Positions 54,373 to 64,000 of a stretch of 64,000 nt of DNA are shown here, in pieces; the first letter of the stretch is position 1, and every line of letters begins with the position of its first letter. The notes under the pieces were generated by a model. The model was not told the DNA's origin, ran no database searches, and saw only the letters and a list, made by a program, of their open reading frames with translations. This DNA is from Pleurodeles waltl (lineage: Eukaryota; Chordata; Amphibia; Caudata; Salamandridae). Made by a program: the position numbers and the translations under genes. The stretch lies in assembly GCF_031143425.1 (NCBI RefSeq), contig NC_090445.1, positions 816,990,317-817,054,316 of the forward strand. Reading direction: 5' to 3'.

Positions 54373-55556
54373 TGGCCCTCATTTTGACCCCATTATGGCT
54401 GGAGATTAGCATCACTGAACAGGCGGTCCACTGAAGACCTCCGGCGGTATAACGAGTCGGCTTTCCGCCAGGGTTTCTCCGGCGGTATCGCTGCCACAAA
54501 AACCCTGGTGGAAAGGCTACCAGTGACAGGAAATGTATTTCCTGTCCCCAGCAGGTGACTCCCCTAAACCCCCCTTGCAAACCCAATACCCTCCACGCCT
54601 ACTTCCATTCAGGCACCCCCACTCAACCTTCCATACTAGCACCCCTCTCTCCCAACACCCCCTTCCATGCTAGCACCCACCCTCCCCACATACACGCACA
54701 CACATACCCACACGCACCCGCATATACTCATTCACCTGCACTTACAGACACATCTTCACTCACATGCATCCATACATGCATTCATGCACACGCATCCATA
54801 CACATGTTCACTCACATGCATCTATTACACGCATCCATACATGCATTAACTCACATGCATCCATACACCCATTCACTCACACACATCCATACATGCATTC
54901 AGTCACACGCATCCATACACGCATTCACTCACACGCATCCATACACGCATTCACTCACATGCATCCATACACACATTCACTCACACGCATCCATCCATGC
55001 ATTCACTCACACGCTTCCATACACGCATTCACTCACACACATCTACTCACTTGCATCCACACATGCATTCACTCATGCGCATTCATACACTCATTCACTC
55101 ACACGCATCCGAACACGCCCTCACTTCAACAATCATACATGCATTTGAACATCCATTCACACACACATGCATTCAGACACCCATACATACATGCATACAC
55201 ACGCATACACATGCGCATAAACACTTACATTTACACAAGCAGACAACACCCACTCACACATGATCGACATACCTTGTCCGACGAGGAGGTCGTCCAGCAG
55301 GGAACAGGAACAGGAGCTTCCACCGCTGGCAGCGCCTCGCCATCAGGACACTGCCAGGCTGTATTATAGGTCGTAATACAGCTGGGGGAGTCCTTTTGGC
55401 GGGGCGGGCCAGTGGTGGAACAGCTCCTGCGCCTCCAACCGCCAGCCTGACAACTGGAGGACTTCCGCCCAAACTGTGGCTGAAATCCTTCAGTACTCGT
55501 AAAATGGTGGTCTAAAGACCACCAGCACTGGTGGTCTTCTGGCGCCCATGGTCTTT
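54373..55556. mobile_element. Non-autonomous Harbinger-like element E5 carrying a minisatellite
   Basis: The left end GGCCCTCATTTTGACCCC matches the Harbinger terminus and is followed by GGCGG/CCGCC blocks. The middle is a 26-bp tandem array. The right part is GC-rich with foldbacks (GGTGGTCTAAAGACCACC, 55508-55525) and abuts the next element near 55556. No coding capacity. Confidence 0.55.
54752..55130. repeat. 26-bp minisatellite, about 14 units
   Basis: The unit is approximately CATCCATACACGCATTCAC followed by TCACACG, with point variation. A 26-base period has no stop in any of several frames, so it generates long His/Thr/Ile-rich open frames that are not genes. Confidence 0.85.
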
Positions 55557-56062
55557 GGAGCTAATTATGACCCTGTCACGTCACGGTCAGACTGGCGCCA
55601 AAGCGGCGGTCCGGACGCGGCATTACGAGCGTGGCAAAAGTGCCTCAGTCGGACTGTTTGTAATGCCAGGTTGCCACCAGGCGAGAGCCTGGTGGTCTCG
55701 GTGGTTGTAATTCACCAGGGCAGCGCTGCCCTGGGGATTACGAGTCTCCTTTCCACCAGCCCCACCATGCAAAAGCTGGTCAGAAGGTGGTGCCTGCCCA
55801 TGCATTTGGCATGGGCAGTGCAGGAGCCCCCATTGACAGCCCTATTGTGCTTTCCACAGTCCGAATTACGGGCAGTGGAAAGTGCGACAGGTGCTGCTGC
55901 ACCCGCCGCACTGCCACTTTGGCGCCGGCTCGATTACGAGCCGGCATCAATGTTAAGACCCTGTTCACCTCAGTGGCGATGGACGTAAATGCTGCTTCTG
56001 CCCGCCGACCCTGCAGTGAACTCCTAATAGGGCCGGCGGTGTTCAGGCCTAATAGGAGTCCT
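55557..56062. repeat. GC-rich Harbinger-like MITE, family A (inverted, rearranged)
   Basis: It shares with 24284-24829, largely in reverse complement, the CAGGGCAGCGCTGCCCTGG block, the GGCAGTGGAAAGTGCGACAGG-type core, GCGCCGGCTCGATTACGAGCCGG and terminal CCTAATAGG-like sequence. The left end GCTAATTATGACCCTG is terminus-like. Non-coding. Confidence 0.6.
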
Positions 56063-56589
56063 GATGGTGGTACAAGTTTGGGGGGGTCGCCTCCACCACC
56101 CACAAGCTCATACTAGGTGCCTATATATTCATCATAAGTCTTATTATGTTGTTGTAAATCAGTCATAATATATTAGTTCCATCTTTCTATGAATTGCCCT
56201 CCAACCGTCTATCTTTATTGGGTGTATATTGAAGAATTCAAGAAGAGAAACTTCCAAGGATCATGCTGACGCATGTTTCGGTATAAGGTAACAAACAGGA
56301 CACACACCTTCTTCAGGGCACCATATCCATACAGGAGTTTAAAATTGCACATGGGGAAGTATTGTCCAATCTTTGTCACATCTAATATCAAAATATAAAG
56401 CCAAGATAACTGATTGCTTGATCTAAGTCCTATATAGATGACTGTATCATAAACCATGCTGGTTAGTCTTGCAGGTCCACTCATATCTGTGCTACATATC
56501 ACCAAAGACAAACTTGTGAATCCCAAGTGAAGTCCAAAATGAATAAAATAAATACACCGTAAAATAAAGATACTATGATAGTGTTCTAC
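56063..56589. other. Unassigned sequence
   Basis: AT-rich. On the minus strand it contains CTGAAGAAGG and ATACCGAAACATGCG (about 56265-56320), strings I associate with dispersed amphibian repeats, but I cannot name the family. Confidence 0.3.
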
Positions 56590-58817
56590 TGTTACACTTG
56601 GCATCCTTAGCGTGTCTCTGCTAACTTTTTGCCTCTGTTTCCCAGGCTGTTGATATATGGCGGACTCTGTTTTTCTGATTTTTTGTTACTCTGGGCACTT
56701 TACCACTGCTATCCAGTGCTAACGTGCAAGTGCTCCTATGTAAAATGTATGTGTAATTAACTTTCCATGATTGGCATATTTGATTTACTAGTAAGTCTCT
56801 AGTACAGTGTGCTAGAGGTGCCCAGGGCCTGTAAATCAAATGCTACTAGTGGGCCTGCCGCACTGGTTGTGCCACCCACATCAGTAGCCCTGTAAACATG
56901 GCTCAGACCTGCCACTGCAGTGTCTATGAGTGCAGTTTTAAACTGACAATTCGACTAGGCAAGTGTACCCACCTGCAAGGCCTAACCCTTCCCTTCCTAC
57001 ACCTGTGAGGCACCCCTAAGGTTGGCCGTAGATAGCCCCATAGGCAGGGTGCAGTGTATGTTAAAGATGGGACATGTACTTATGTGTTTTACATGTCCTA
57101 ACAGTGAAATACTGCCAACTTCGGTTTTCACTGTTGCAAGGCCTATCTCTCTCATATGTTAACAAGGGGGCTGCCTTCAAATATCATTAAAGTGTAGAAT
57201 CCATTTGGAGCAGATAGAAATATGGAGTGTAGGGTCTCTGAACTCACAATTTAAAAATACATTGTTTAGTAAAGTTGGTTTTTAGTTTGTGTGTTTGAAA
57301 ATGCCACTTTTAGAAAGTAGGCATTTTCTTGCTTAAACCATTCTGTGACTCTGCCTGTTTGAGGATTCCCTGTCTGGGTCAGTTTGACAGTTGCGCTGTT
57401 TGCTGCTCCTCTCTCTAGACAATGACACAAAGGGAGCTGGGATGTAGACAGCATATCCTGATAATCTGTGCTGGGAGGGAGGGGAGGAGTGGTCACTCAC
57501 ACCTGTGCCTGCCCTCACACAATGTAGTCTCCAACCCTCTGTTGTGTGTCTGCGGTCTGGCCTTAGCAAGGCAGGATCTCACAAACAAGTGAGATTTTCC
57601 TTTGAAGTAGGCCTACTTCAAAGGAAGAAAGAGGTATAAGAAGGGCACCCAAAACTCCTGAAAATGAGATCACTTCTGGAATCAAGAGGAACCTCTGCCA
57701 CGGAGAAGAGCTGAAGAGATGAGGAGAAGTGCTGCCCCTGCCTGTGACAGTGCTTTGTTGGGATATTCTGCAGTTGCTGCTTCTGCCTGTGAAAGGGAAC
57801 AAAGACTGGACTTTGTGGTATATTCCTGCTTGAGAAGAATGTCCAAGGGCTTGGACTGAGCTTGCCCCATGTTCTGAAGTCTCAGGGCCATGAAAGACTT
57901 CCCCTACCAGCACCTGGACTCCCTGCTGAGACTCATGCCCGCACAAGTGGTGCCCTATCCACTCACTTGAAAGGAAAAGCTGGTGAAAATCCAAGAAAAC
58001 TTACTTCGGTCAACTCCGGACCGATGCAGCTGCCGAATCCCATGACACCGCCTGAAACCAACTCCCTGGTCCTCGCTGGAGTGCGATGACCCTCGCAGGC
58101 CCGACACCGCTGCAGCCCAGCCAAAGTCTGCGACTCTGTCAAAGTCGCCGTCCCACGTCGTGACCGTTAGATATCGACTCAAAGTGCATGGATCCAAAGC
58201 TTCGTACCGCCGCTGCCTCACCTCCACTGCTCCACAGCAAGGACCCAACGGCTCTTTGTGATGCCTCCGCTCCTTGGTCCCACTGCACTGGAACCGACGC
58301 CACCTCGGATTCAGCAACCCCATGAATGCCGACTTCACTAACCGGCTTGTTTTCACACTTTACTAAGGTACTGTACCTGGTGGTGTGCCTGACTCCGTGC
58401 CCGGCGCCATTGGCGTCGGATTGTTGGGAACGACTTCGTCACAATGCCTTGTTATCACCTCATCAAAGCATTTTGTGTTTCTAAGATTTCTTTTTGAGTT
58501 TGATCTTTAAAAATGCATAACTTGACTTGTATATGTAGGATGTTTGTCGTTTTGGTCTTATTTTGTTTAGATAAATATTGGCTATTGTTTAAACCTGTGT
58601 TGAGTCACTTTGTTCTGTTTATACTATATTCTTGTGTGTGTTGGTACAAATACTTTACACCTGTTCTCTGAAGTTAAGCCTACCTGCTTGTGCCAAGCTG
58701 CCAAGGGGGCGTGCAGGGGTTAACTGAGGGTGATTCTCCTTTTTTACTGACTAGAGTGAGGGTCCTTGCTTGGACAGGGGGAAACCTGACTGCCAACCAA
58801 AGACCCCATTTCTAATA
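56590..58817 (+). mobile_element. LTR-like non-coding repeat, copy 3 (about 2.2 kb)
   Basis: It starts TGTTACACTTGG and ends near CCCATTTCTAATA. Shares with copies 1 and 2 the CTAACTTTTTGCC start region, GGTGCCCAG(G)G-type blocks, the CTGAAGTTAAGCC...TGCCAAGCTGCCAAGGG 3' block and the final GGA/CAGG segments. Flanks TCTAC (56585-56589) and TCTAAC (58818-58823) are an imperfect duplication. More diverged than copies 1 and 2 are from each other. No coding capacity. Confidence 0.6.
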
Positions 58818-60013
58818 TCTAACAACATGAAAAGGTCCCAATATTACATTTATAGAGATCTAATGTTAATTAAATCAAAAAGGGATCTGAAGAAAGAAAA
58901 GACAAGAGAAGAGAAAAGAGGACGGGGGAAAGGAGAAGATAACAAAAAAAGAAGAAAAGACAACAGAAAGACTCACCTACTGCTCCTTGATAGTGAAGGT
59001 TTTATTCAGGTGGTAGGCTCCAATATTTGCCACTACCCTAGGATCCTTATTGAAGCCAATACAAGATCTAAAAACAGGAAATTAAATATATCGCTATTAC
59101 AATTTTGCTCCTTGGTTCTCACCTTTCTCATAAACCACCTCATCTAGGAGCAGGTGTATAGGACCTCCAGACATCAACCTAAGGAAAACTTCATAAAACT
59201 ACAAAAGCGGGGGGAACTCCTCCAGCTAAACAAACATGGGAGCATAATATGTTCACAAGTTGTACTGTCCCACTTGAGAGGAATGATTTAACCAGTGCCA
59301 TCTTGTCCAAAGGGGAACCTTCAGGCGAGAGGGCACATCTCCTAATATAAACTTTACGCACTTCAGTTTCCTGTTTGACTAATAAGCTCCACAGACATGG
59401 CTAAAAGCAGGTGCTTACCTGTAGGATGAATATATAATATTTCAAAGGGGGATGAGGCAGAGCTAAGCCCCCAAATCCCCTCGCCGAGCAGCACACCGTC
59501 TCTCTCTACCGCTGGCTCTTTGGAATCCAGCTTCATCAGATGCCAAATCCATGTATGTTTAATTGCACACCTGATAATAATCAGCATCGAAAAATTAGAG
59601 AAGGGGTTTACATAGTGTTTCCAGCCACAGCCGACGCCATACTAGCGTGTGTTGATTTTCAATCTGTTATTCATCCGCATCAGTAGTGGAGAGAGGAAAT
59701 AGACAAGGGTCATACATAGGGGTTTCTACAATGGATAGAAAGAACTTGGAGAGGCTGGCAGCCACATAAGAAGATGAAATGTTGAAGGGGGGCTACGATG
59801 CAAATACTATGTCCACCTTAATGCACAAAGCATTTAGTATGAAAAGGCAAGGTACCAAAGATGTCTGACATTGTAAAGGAACAAATCAAGAATTAGGAAT
59901 ATTCCTGAGGAATAAGGCATTTTCATATTAAATACCCTCCAGAGAAGATAAGGCACTGGTAAAAGGTGCAATCTAATGACTCCATCATCACCATGAGCAG
60001 TGGTTAAGTACTA
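58818..60013. other. Unassigned sequence
   Basis: A purine-rich patch lies at 58880-58975 (AGAAAAGA runs). No gene or terminal repeat can be supported; the right part may belong to the E6 element. Confidence 0.3.
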
Positions 60014-60019
60014 TTTATT
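60014..60019 (-). terminator. Poly(A) signal of the E6 Myb-B remnant
   Basis: TTTATT on the plus strand, AATAAA on the minus, about 220 bases beyond the coding remnant, matching the position in E1. Confidence 0.45.
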
Positions 60020-60237
60020 GAGGAGTCCACAGCACAATTAGTGAATTGGATCAAATATAACACAAAGGAAACGGTGAAGGGTTCCGTCATGGTGGATGAA
60101 ATCATCAGGGTAGCTGCTAGAACATTTGGTGACACAAGTCCAGTGTCCTTGTACCATTGGAAAATAGAGATATGTTTCAGAAAAGTCAACAGGGTGTATC
60201 TGTGTCACACAAGGGGAACCAATCAGTAGAGGTTCAC

Positions 60238-60630
60238 TTCATGGCAAAGGTTTTGGTCTTGGCATCTGCTCTTCCTGGATGTTTTGGGGGATGCCCATGT
60301 TTGCGGGGGGTTCTTCAGCTACAGAGGCAGAGGTATCTGAAGCATGTGCATTCCACTAGCAGCCACAGATGTGGAAGAGGCTGATCTCTCATTGGTAGTG
60401 GAAGGGGCTAGCTGGTCAGTACAAAACTAACTCTAAAACTATACTCAGTGTGGTATTCATGTCCTTCAGCACCCCTGCAATGGAAGCCAAGTGGGCGTTT
60501 TGGGCCTTCCACTGCTGCATGACTTGCTGGTGGTTGTCCCTCTGCAGCTGCTTTATCTCCCCTATCATGGTAAGTACCTGGCCCGTCATGCCTTGGGAAT
60601 GTTGGTAGGCTCCCAAGACTTAGGAGATTA
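60238..60630 (-). pseudogene. Myb-B C-terminal remnant (element E6)
   Basis: The minus-strand frame contains LGAYQHSQGMTGQVLTMIGEI then QQWKAQNAHLASIAGVL, aligning with E1 (RAYQHSQDTMGQIL) and E4 (MEQWKQLDATMATIAGVL). The frame then degenerates toward a basic tail near 60240. Its upstream half is missing because element E4 begins at 60632, inside the codons just before LGAYQHS. It is therefore the 3' half of a gene split by a younger element of the same family. Confidence 0.7.
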
Positions 60631-60631
60631 T

Positions 60632-61158
60632 GGCCCTCATTATGAACATGGCAGTTAACACTGTTGGCCGCCGTGGCGACGGTGAACAGAAGACCGCCAT
60701 TGGCAGTGAACAGAAACCCGCCATATAATGATGCCAAAAACAGAAACCGTCAAAAGCTCTGCTACCACCAGCCACCGCCAGGCCCATTGTCAGCGGAAAG
60801 GCTGCACATCCCATCCCGCCACTGCCAAGCAGACAAATCCCCGCCCTCCAAATAATGATACAAAAATCACTGCGTCGGATAGTGGATGTCACACGACCAT
60901 CGGCGGTACAGACCGCCATGGCAAGCCATGGGACCCAATAGCAGGAAATGCACACATTGGCAAGTATGAAACCCACACACCTGACACACATCCACAACAC
61001 TATACACACCCCACAATCCTTTGCATCGCCAATAGGACAACTGAGACTGACAACACAACACGCAGGCACAGAACGCAACATCTCCCAAGTCACACACTCA
61101 AACACACAACAGCACCCTCATCAGTATCCACACAAACACACCACCCACAACACACACC
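60632..61158. other. Left subterminal region and Myb-B 5' flank (E4)
   Basis: GC-rich terminal blocks up to about 60930, then CA-rich sequence before the Myb-B ATG (ACCATGGCATCC, good initiation context). No core promoter motif can be assigned. Confidence 0.45.
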
Positions 61159-62740
61159 ATGGCATCCACTAAGCACCCACGCTTCACAGATAGGGAGCTA
61201 AGAACAATGGTGGATGAAATACTCAAGGTTGAACCACAAATCTTCGAGGCACAGGTCCAGCAAACACCCATCGCCAGGAAGATTGAGTTATGGCAGACGA
61301 TTGTCAATAAGATCAACGCAGTGGGAAACCATCCACGCACGAGGGACGACATCCACAAGAGAATGAACAACCTGCGCGGATGGTGAGGTCCATGGCATCC
61401 AGGCACAACATTGCAGTGCAGAAGACATGGGGAGGACCCCCACCTCCACCACCCTACTACAACGACTGGGAGGAAAAGGTACTGCCCATCCTGAACCCTG
61501 AGGGCCTCACGGGACTCACTGGAGGAATGGACTTGGGTAAGTCATCTACAATTACCCCATATCCACCACACCTGTAATGCATGCACCACCCCACCCCTCC
61601 AACTTCCACCTGGACCACTACCCCACCCATGCCACAATAACTATATCCAGTCACCCTGCATGCCCACAAACCCCCTAACAGGCCCACATCCCTCCTCCTG
61701 TGAACAGGCACCTACCCCTGTAATGAATCACAATGGCACTACACCACCCACAATGCACCTCCACATCCCATGCACAATGTAATGGCAACCACAAAATAGG
61801 TTCCTGCATGGCCCAACAGGGGAATAAACAGCACAAAATAGGGCAGAGTTGTGCATCCTCATCCAATTTAGAAAATGTAACATACATGTCCATTCCCCCC
61901 CCCACAGGCACCATCACCCATGCCACCCTGATGGAAAGGCCAAGGAGTGCCAGCCCCCCACATGGAGACAGAGGCACCACTCAGGACCCTGGAGAGGAAA
62001 GTGTGGACAGTGAGGAATACCCTGGCCAGTCACACAGTCCTGGACAGTCACCCTCCTGCAGCCCTACCCAGGACACCACTGACAGCGCTACCATCCAGCC
62101 ACCAACATCAGCTCTGGCCAAACGACCCCACACCAGTGTATCCAGGCCACAGACTTGTGGAACACAAGTACAAATGCCAGAGTCTCCACATACTAACAGG
62201 CAGGATGACGATGGCCTCAGTACAAGTGGTACTGCCAGACTTGTGTATGAGACACAGGCACAGGGGGCTAGACCCAGTAGGAGAGTATCAGTGGCCCAAG
62301 GGGGAGGCAAAAGGATGGATGCTGCAGCCCAGGAGGTGATCTCTGAGGTCCTGGGAGCATACCACCATACATAAGACAGGATGGGCCAGATCCTGGCCAC
62401 CCTGGAACACAGTCAAAGGCTGCAGATAGCCCAAGATCAAGAGACCATGGAGCAGTGGAAACAACTCGATGCCACCATGGCCACCATAGCAGGGGTGCTG
62501 CAGCACCACCACCTAACCCAGCCTGAGACCCCCATAAATCAGGAAGGCCCTACCACTGACGAGGACACAGACCAGCCATCTACATCAGCAGCAGCAACTG
62601 AACTGGTGGCGCTGGCAAAGGACACACAGGAGACCAGCACCCCTACCCGTGCAGCCCAGCACCAGACCCTCAAACGGTCCCTCAGACCCAGATATGGCAC
62701 TGGAACACCTGCCAAGACCAAGGTCCCCACCAGGAAGTGA
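61159..62740 (+). pseudogene. Myb-B Myb/SANT-like accessory gene (E4, 2 exons)
   Basis: Exon 1 (61159-61536): the ATG at 61159 opens HPRFTDRELRTMVDEILKVEP, then QQTPIARKIELWQTIVNKI and DDIHKRMNNLRGW, a full Myb/SANT-like fold. A small frameshift near 61380 follows, then a Pro-rich GGPPPPPP patch and a GTAAGT donor. Exon 2 starts at 61908 after a C-rich CACAG acceptor: acidic and Ser/Thr-rich, then EVISEVLGAYHHT, an in-frame TAA at 62372-62374, then MGQILATLEHSQRL and a basic end (SLRPRYGTGTPAKTK). A stop follows Lys at 62738-62740 and a poly(A) signal at 62935. Only two breaks, the best-preserved Myb-B here. Confidence 0.75.
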
Positions 62741-62934
62741 CTCTGACATGGACTGACTCCCAAGTGTGCCACTGTGCCACCATCCTCACCCGCCAATAGC
62801 AACATAACAATTGCAAGGGACAGATGGACCTATACCAACTGCCACCAATCACCCAGCCCATTTACCTACAATGGACATCCACCATTAGCCCACTCCCTCT
62901 ATCTGTAAAGCAGACCAAAGCATTAAGGACACAA

Positions 62935-62940
62935 AATAAA
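62935..62940 (+). terminator. Poly(A) signal of E4 Myb-B
   Basis: AATAAA about 195 bases after the stop codon, in the gap between the two convergent genes. Confidence 0.55.
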
Positions 62941-63031
62941 ACACATGTACACCAAATTGTATGTCCCCTGTCATATTGATGAATCAATTGTAAATGTGAA
63001 TGCAGTTTCTAGTCAATTCCATAATCAGTCC

Positions 63032-63037
63032 TTTATT
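63032..63037 (-). terminator. Poly(A) signal of E4 transposase
   Basis: TTTATT on the plus strand, about 190 bases beyond the end of the transposase coding similarity. Confidence 0.5.
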
Positions 63038-63228
63038 GAGGGAATGGCACCCCACGCACAACAATGTGTGGAGTAAACAGTAATGTACACCATGTTTGAC
63101 TCAATGGCACAAGCCACCTCAAAATTCAGGTAACACTGTCAATGACTACCGACCCCACATCCCAATAGTGAAAAAGTCAGACAGATATTATGCATTGCAG
63201 ACAACATAATCGGTGACCAGTACCTCAT

Positions 63229-64000
63229 AATCACTGGAAGTATAGTTGGATCAGCTGGTTCCTGGAGTGGACATCTTCCCCCTCTTCATCCTCACCATCA
63301 CTCTCATCCCCTCTCAAATGATGCAGGTCTAGATATACAGCACATCCTCCTCCAGTAGGGGGATAGCTTTCTTGACAGCCAAGCTGCACAGCATGCAGCA
63401 AGACACCACTATTCTACACACCTTCTCAGGGCCATAGCACAGGGAACCCCCAAAGAGATGGAGGCAACTGAATCTAGCCTTCAGGAGACCTATAGTGTGT
63501 TCCATCACCCTCCTAGTACGTCCATGACCTCATTGTAATTCCTCTCTGCATCTGCCCTAGGATTTCTCACAAGTGTCAGGAGCCAATGCATGTTGGGATA
63601 GCCAGAATCACCTGCAAAAGTGGTTGAAACAGGACTGTAACAGACTGCCATTACTTGCAGACAGCCTGGCTGTCAGCTATGTACAGAACCAGTGTCATAC
63701 ACACTCACCTATGAGCCATCCTCTGTCCCCTTGTAGTTGATCCATCAAGTGTGGTACACTTCTGTTCCTCAGGACAAATAAATCATGGACTGACCCTGGA
63801 AACATGAACTTCACATGTGATATGTACTGGTGAGCAGTACACACCAATTGTATGTTCATTGAGTGGAAGTTATTTCTGTTTCTGTACACCTGTTCATTTA
63901 CTCTTGGGGGGATGAGAGCTAGGTGTGTGACATCTATGGCACCTATCACAAGGGGAATGTTAGCAAAGGCATAAAAGTCAGACTTGATGGCAGAAAGATC
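63229..64000 (-). pseudogene. HARBI1-like transposase, C-terminal two exons (E4, partial at window edge)
   Basis: Cut-and-paste transposase of the DDE_4 family. The right exon (64000-63709) has the first catalytic Asp in GAIDVTH (codon 63934-63932), RNRNNFHSMNIQLVC, and the second Asp in FPGSVHDLFVLRN (codon 63784-63782). It ends at a GTGAGT donor. The next exon starts at 63611 after TTTTGCAG: GDSGYPNMHWLLT, then a frameshift near 63522, then RRVMEHTIGLLKARFSCLH with the catalytic Glu (codon 63502-63500). CCMLCSLA follows, with another frameshift near 63335 and an acidic tail ending about 63229. All three catalytic residues are visible. The Gly after the first Asp is Val here, and two frameshifts make it a pseudogene. 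Confidence 0.8.

Larger units (their letters stand above)
60632..64000. mobile_element. Harbinger element E4 (left end, Myb-B, transposase; runs off the window)
   Basis: The left end GGCCCTCATTATGAACATGG is followed by GCCGCC/GGCGG blocks. It contains Myb-B (plus, 61159-62740) and a transposase (minus, beyond 64000 to 63229), convergent as in E1. The poly(A) signals of both genes overlap in the gap (62935-62940 and 63032-63037). If E4 shares the E1 layout, a Myb-A gene should lie to the right of the window. Confidence 0.75.

Noticed and set aside
54555..55369. Two overlapping ~200-codon His/Thr/Ile-rich open frames
   Set aside because: Both are artefacts of the 26-bp tandem repeat, which lacks stops in several frames. 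No start context, domain or conservation supports a gene.
58770..59147. 125-codon Lys/Arg-rich frame
   Set aside because: It begins inside the end of the LTR-like repeat and runs through an AG-rich simple patch; no domain.

Overview
The window looks like intergenic DNA from a giant, repeat-laden vertebrate genome, most likely a salamander. I found no convincing host protein-coding gene, rRNA, tRNA or CRISPR. Almost every recognisable open frame belongs to a transposon or an endogenous retrovirus (ERV). The density of two- and three-gene PIF/Harbinger elements, their GC-rich miniature relatives, and 2.1-2.5 kb non-coding TG...CA repeats fits newts such as Pleurodeles, whose genome is reported to be rich in Harbinger and LTR elements. 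The species assignment is inference.

Layout. (1) 1-12139: a pile of Harbinger elements. E0 (1-2226) holds the 3' part of a Myb-like gene (Myb-A). E1 (about 2405-11287) holds Myb-A (minus), a HARBI1-type DDE transposase (plus) and a second Myb/SANT gene, Myb-B (minus), with a 2.1 kb LTR-like repeat in the Myb-A intron. E2 (to 12139) is a transposase fragment. (2) 12393-15115: a decayed minus-strand retroviral pol (ERV-2), related to the better-preserved copy downstream. (3) 15.4-29.9 kb: non-coding mobile DNA, namely MITE families, hAT-type MITEs with 8-bp target duplications, a ~300-bp satellite split by a 2486-bp LTR-like element, and long stretches without recognisable content. One small frame with a signal-peptide-like N-terminus (about 20.6 kb) is the only weak host-exon candidate.

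(4) 29940-45529: ERV-1, a class I (gamma/epsilon-like) endogenous retrovirus with two 1582-bp LTRs, a CATC target duplication, a primer-binding site resembling initiator-Met tRNA, gag, pro-pol and env. It is broken by a gag frame split, a gag-pol frame change, a stop in RNase H, stops in the pol tail, a 916-bp MITE between RNase H and integrase, and a 1040-bp MITE between pol and env. The env frame is uninterrupted. By eye the LTRs differ at 12 of the first 360 bases, so the provirus is not recent.

(5) 45.5-64 kb: more hAT and Harbinger DNA. E3 (47067-about 53945) repeats the divergent Myb-A/transposase arrangement. It is followed by a satellite-bearing Harbinger-like element, a rearranged MITE and a third LTR-like repeat (56590-58817). 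A Myb-B gene remnant (E6) is interrupted by a younger Harbinger (E4, from 60632) that carries Myb-B and a transposase showing all three catalytic acidic residues, and that runs off the window.

How the genes work together: in Harbinger elements the transposase cuts and pastes, while the Myb/SANT partner is thought to bind the termini and help nuclear import. Comparing the copies suggests a three-gene element in the order Myb-A (leftward), transposase (rightward), Myb-B (leftward). That arrangement and the unusual features of ERV-1 are the main points worth a second look.
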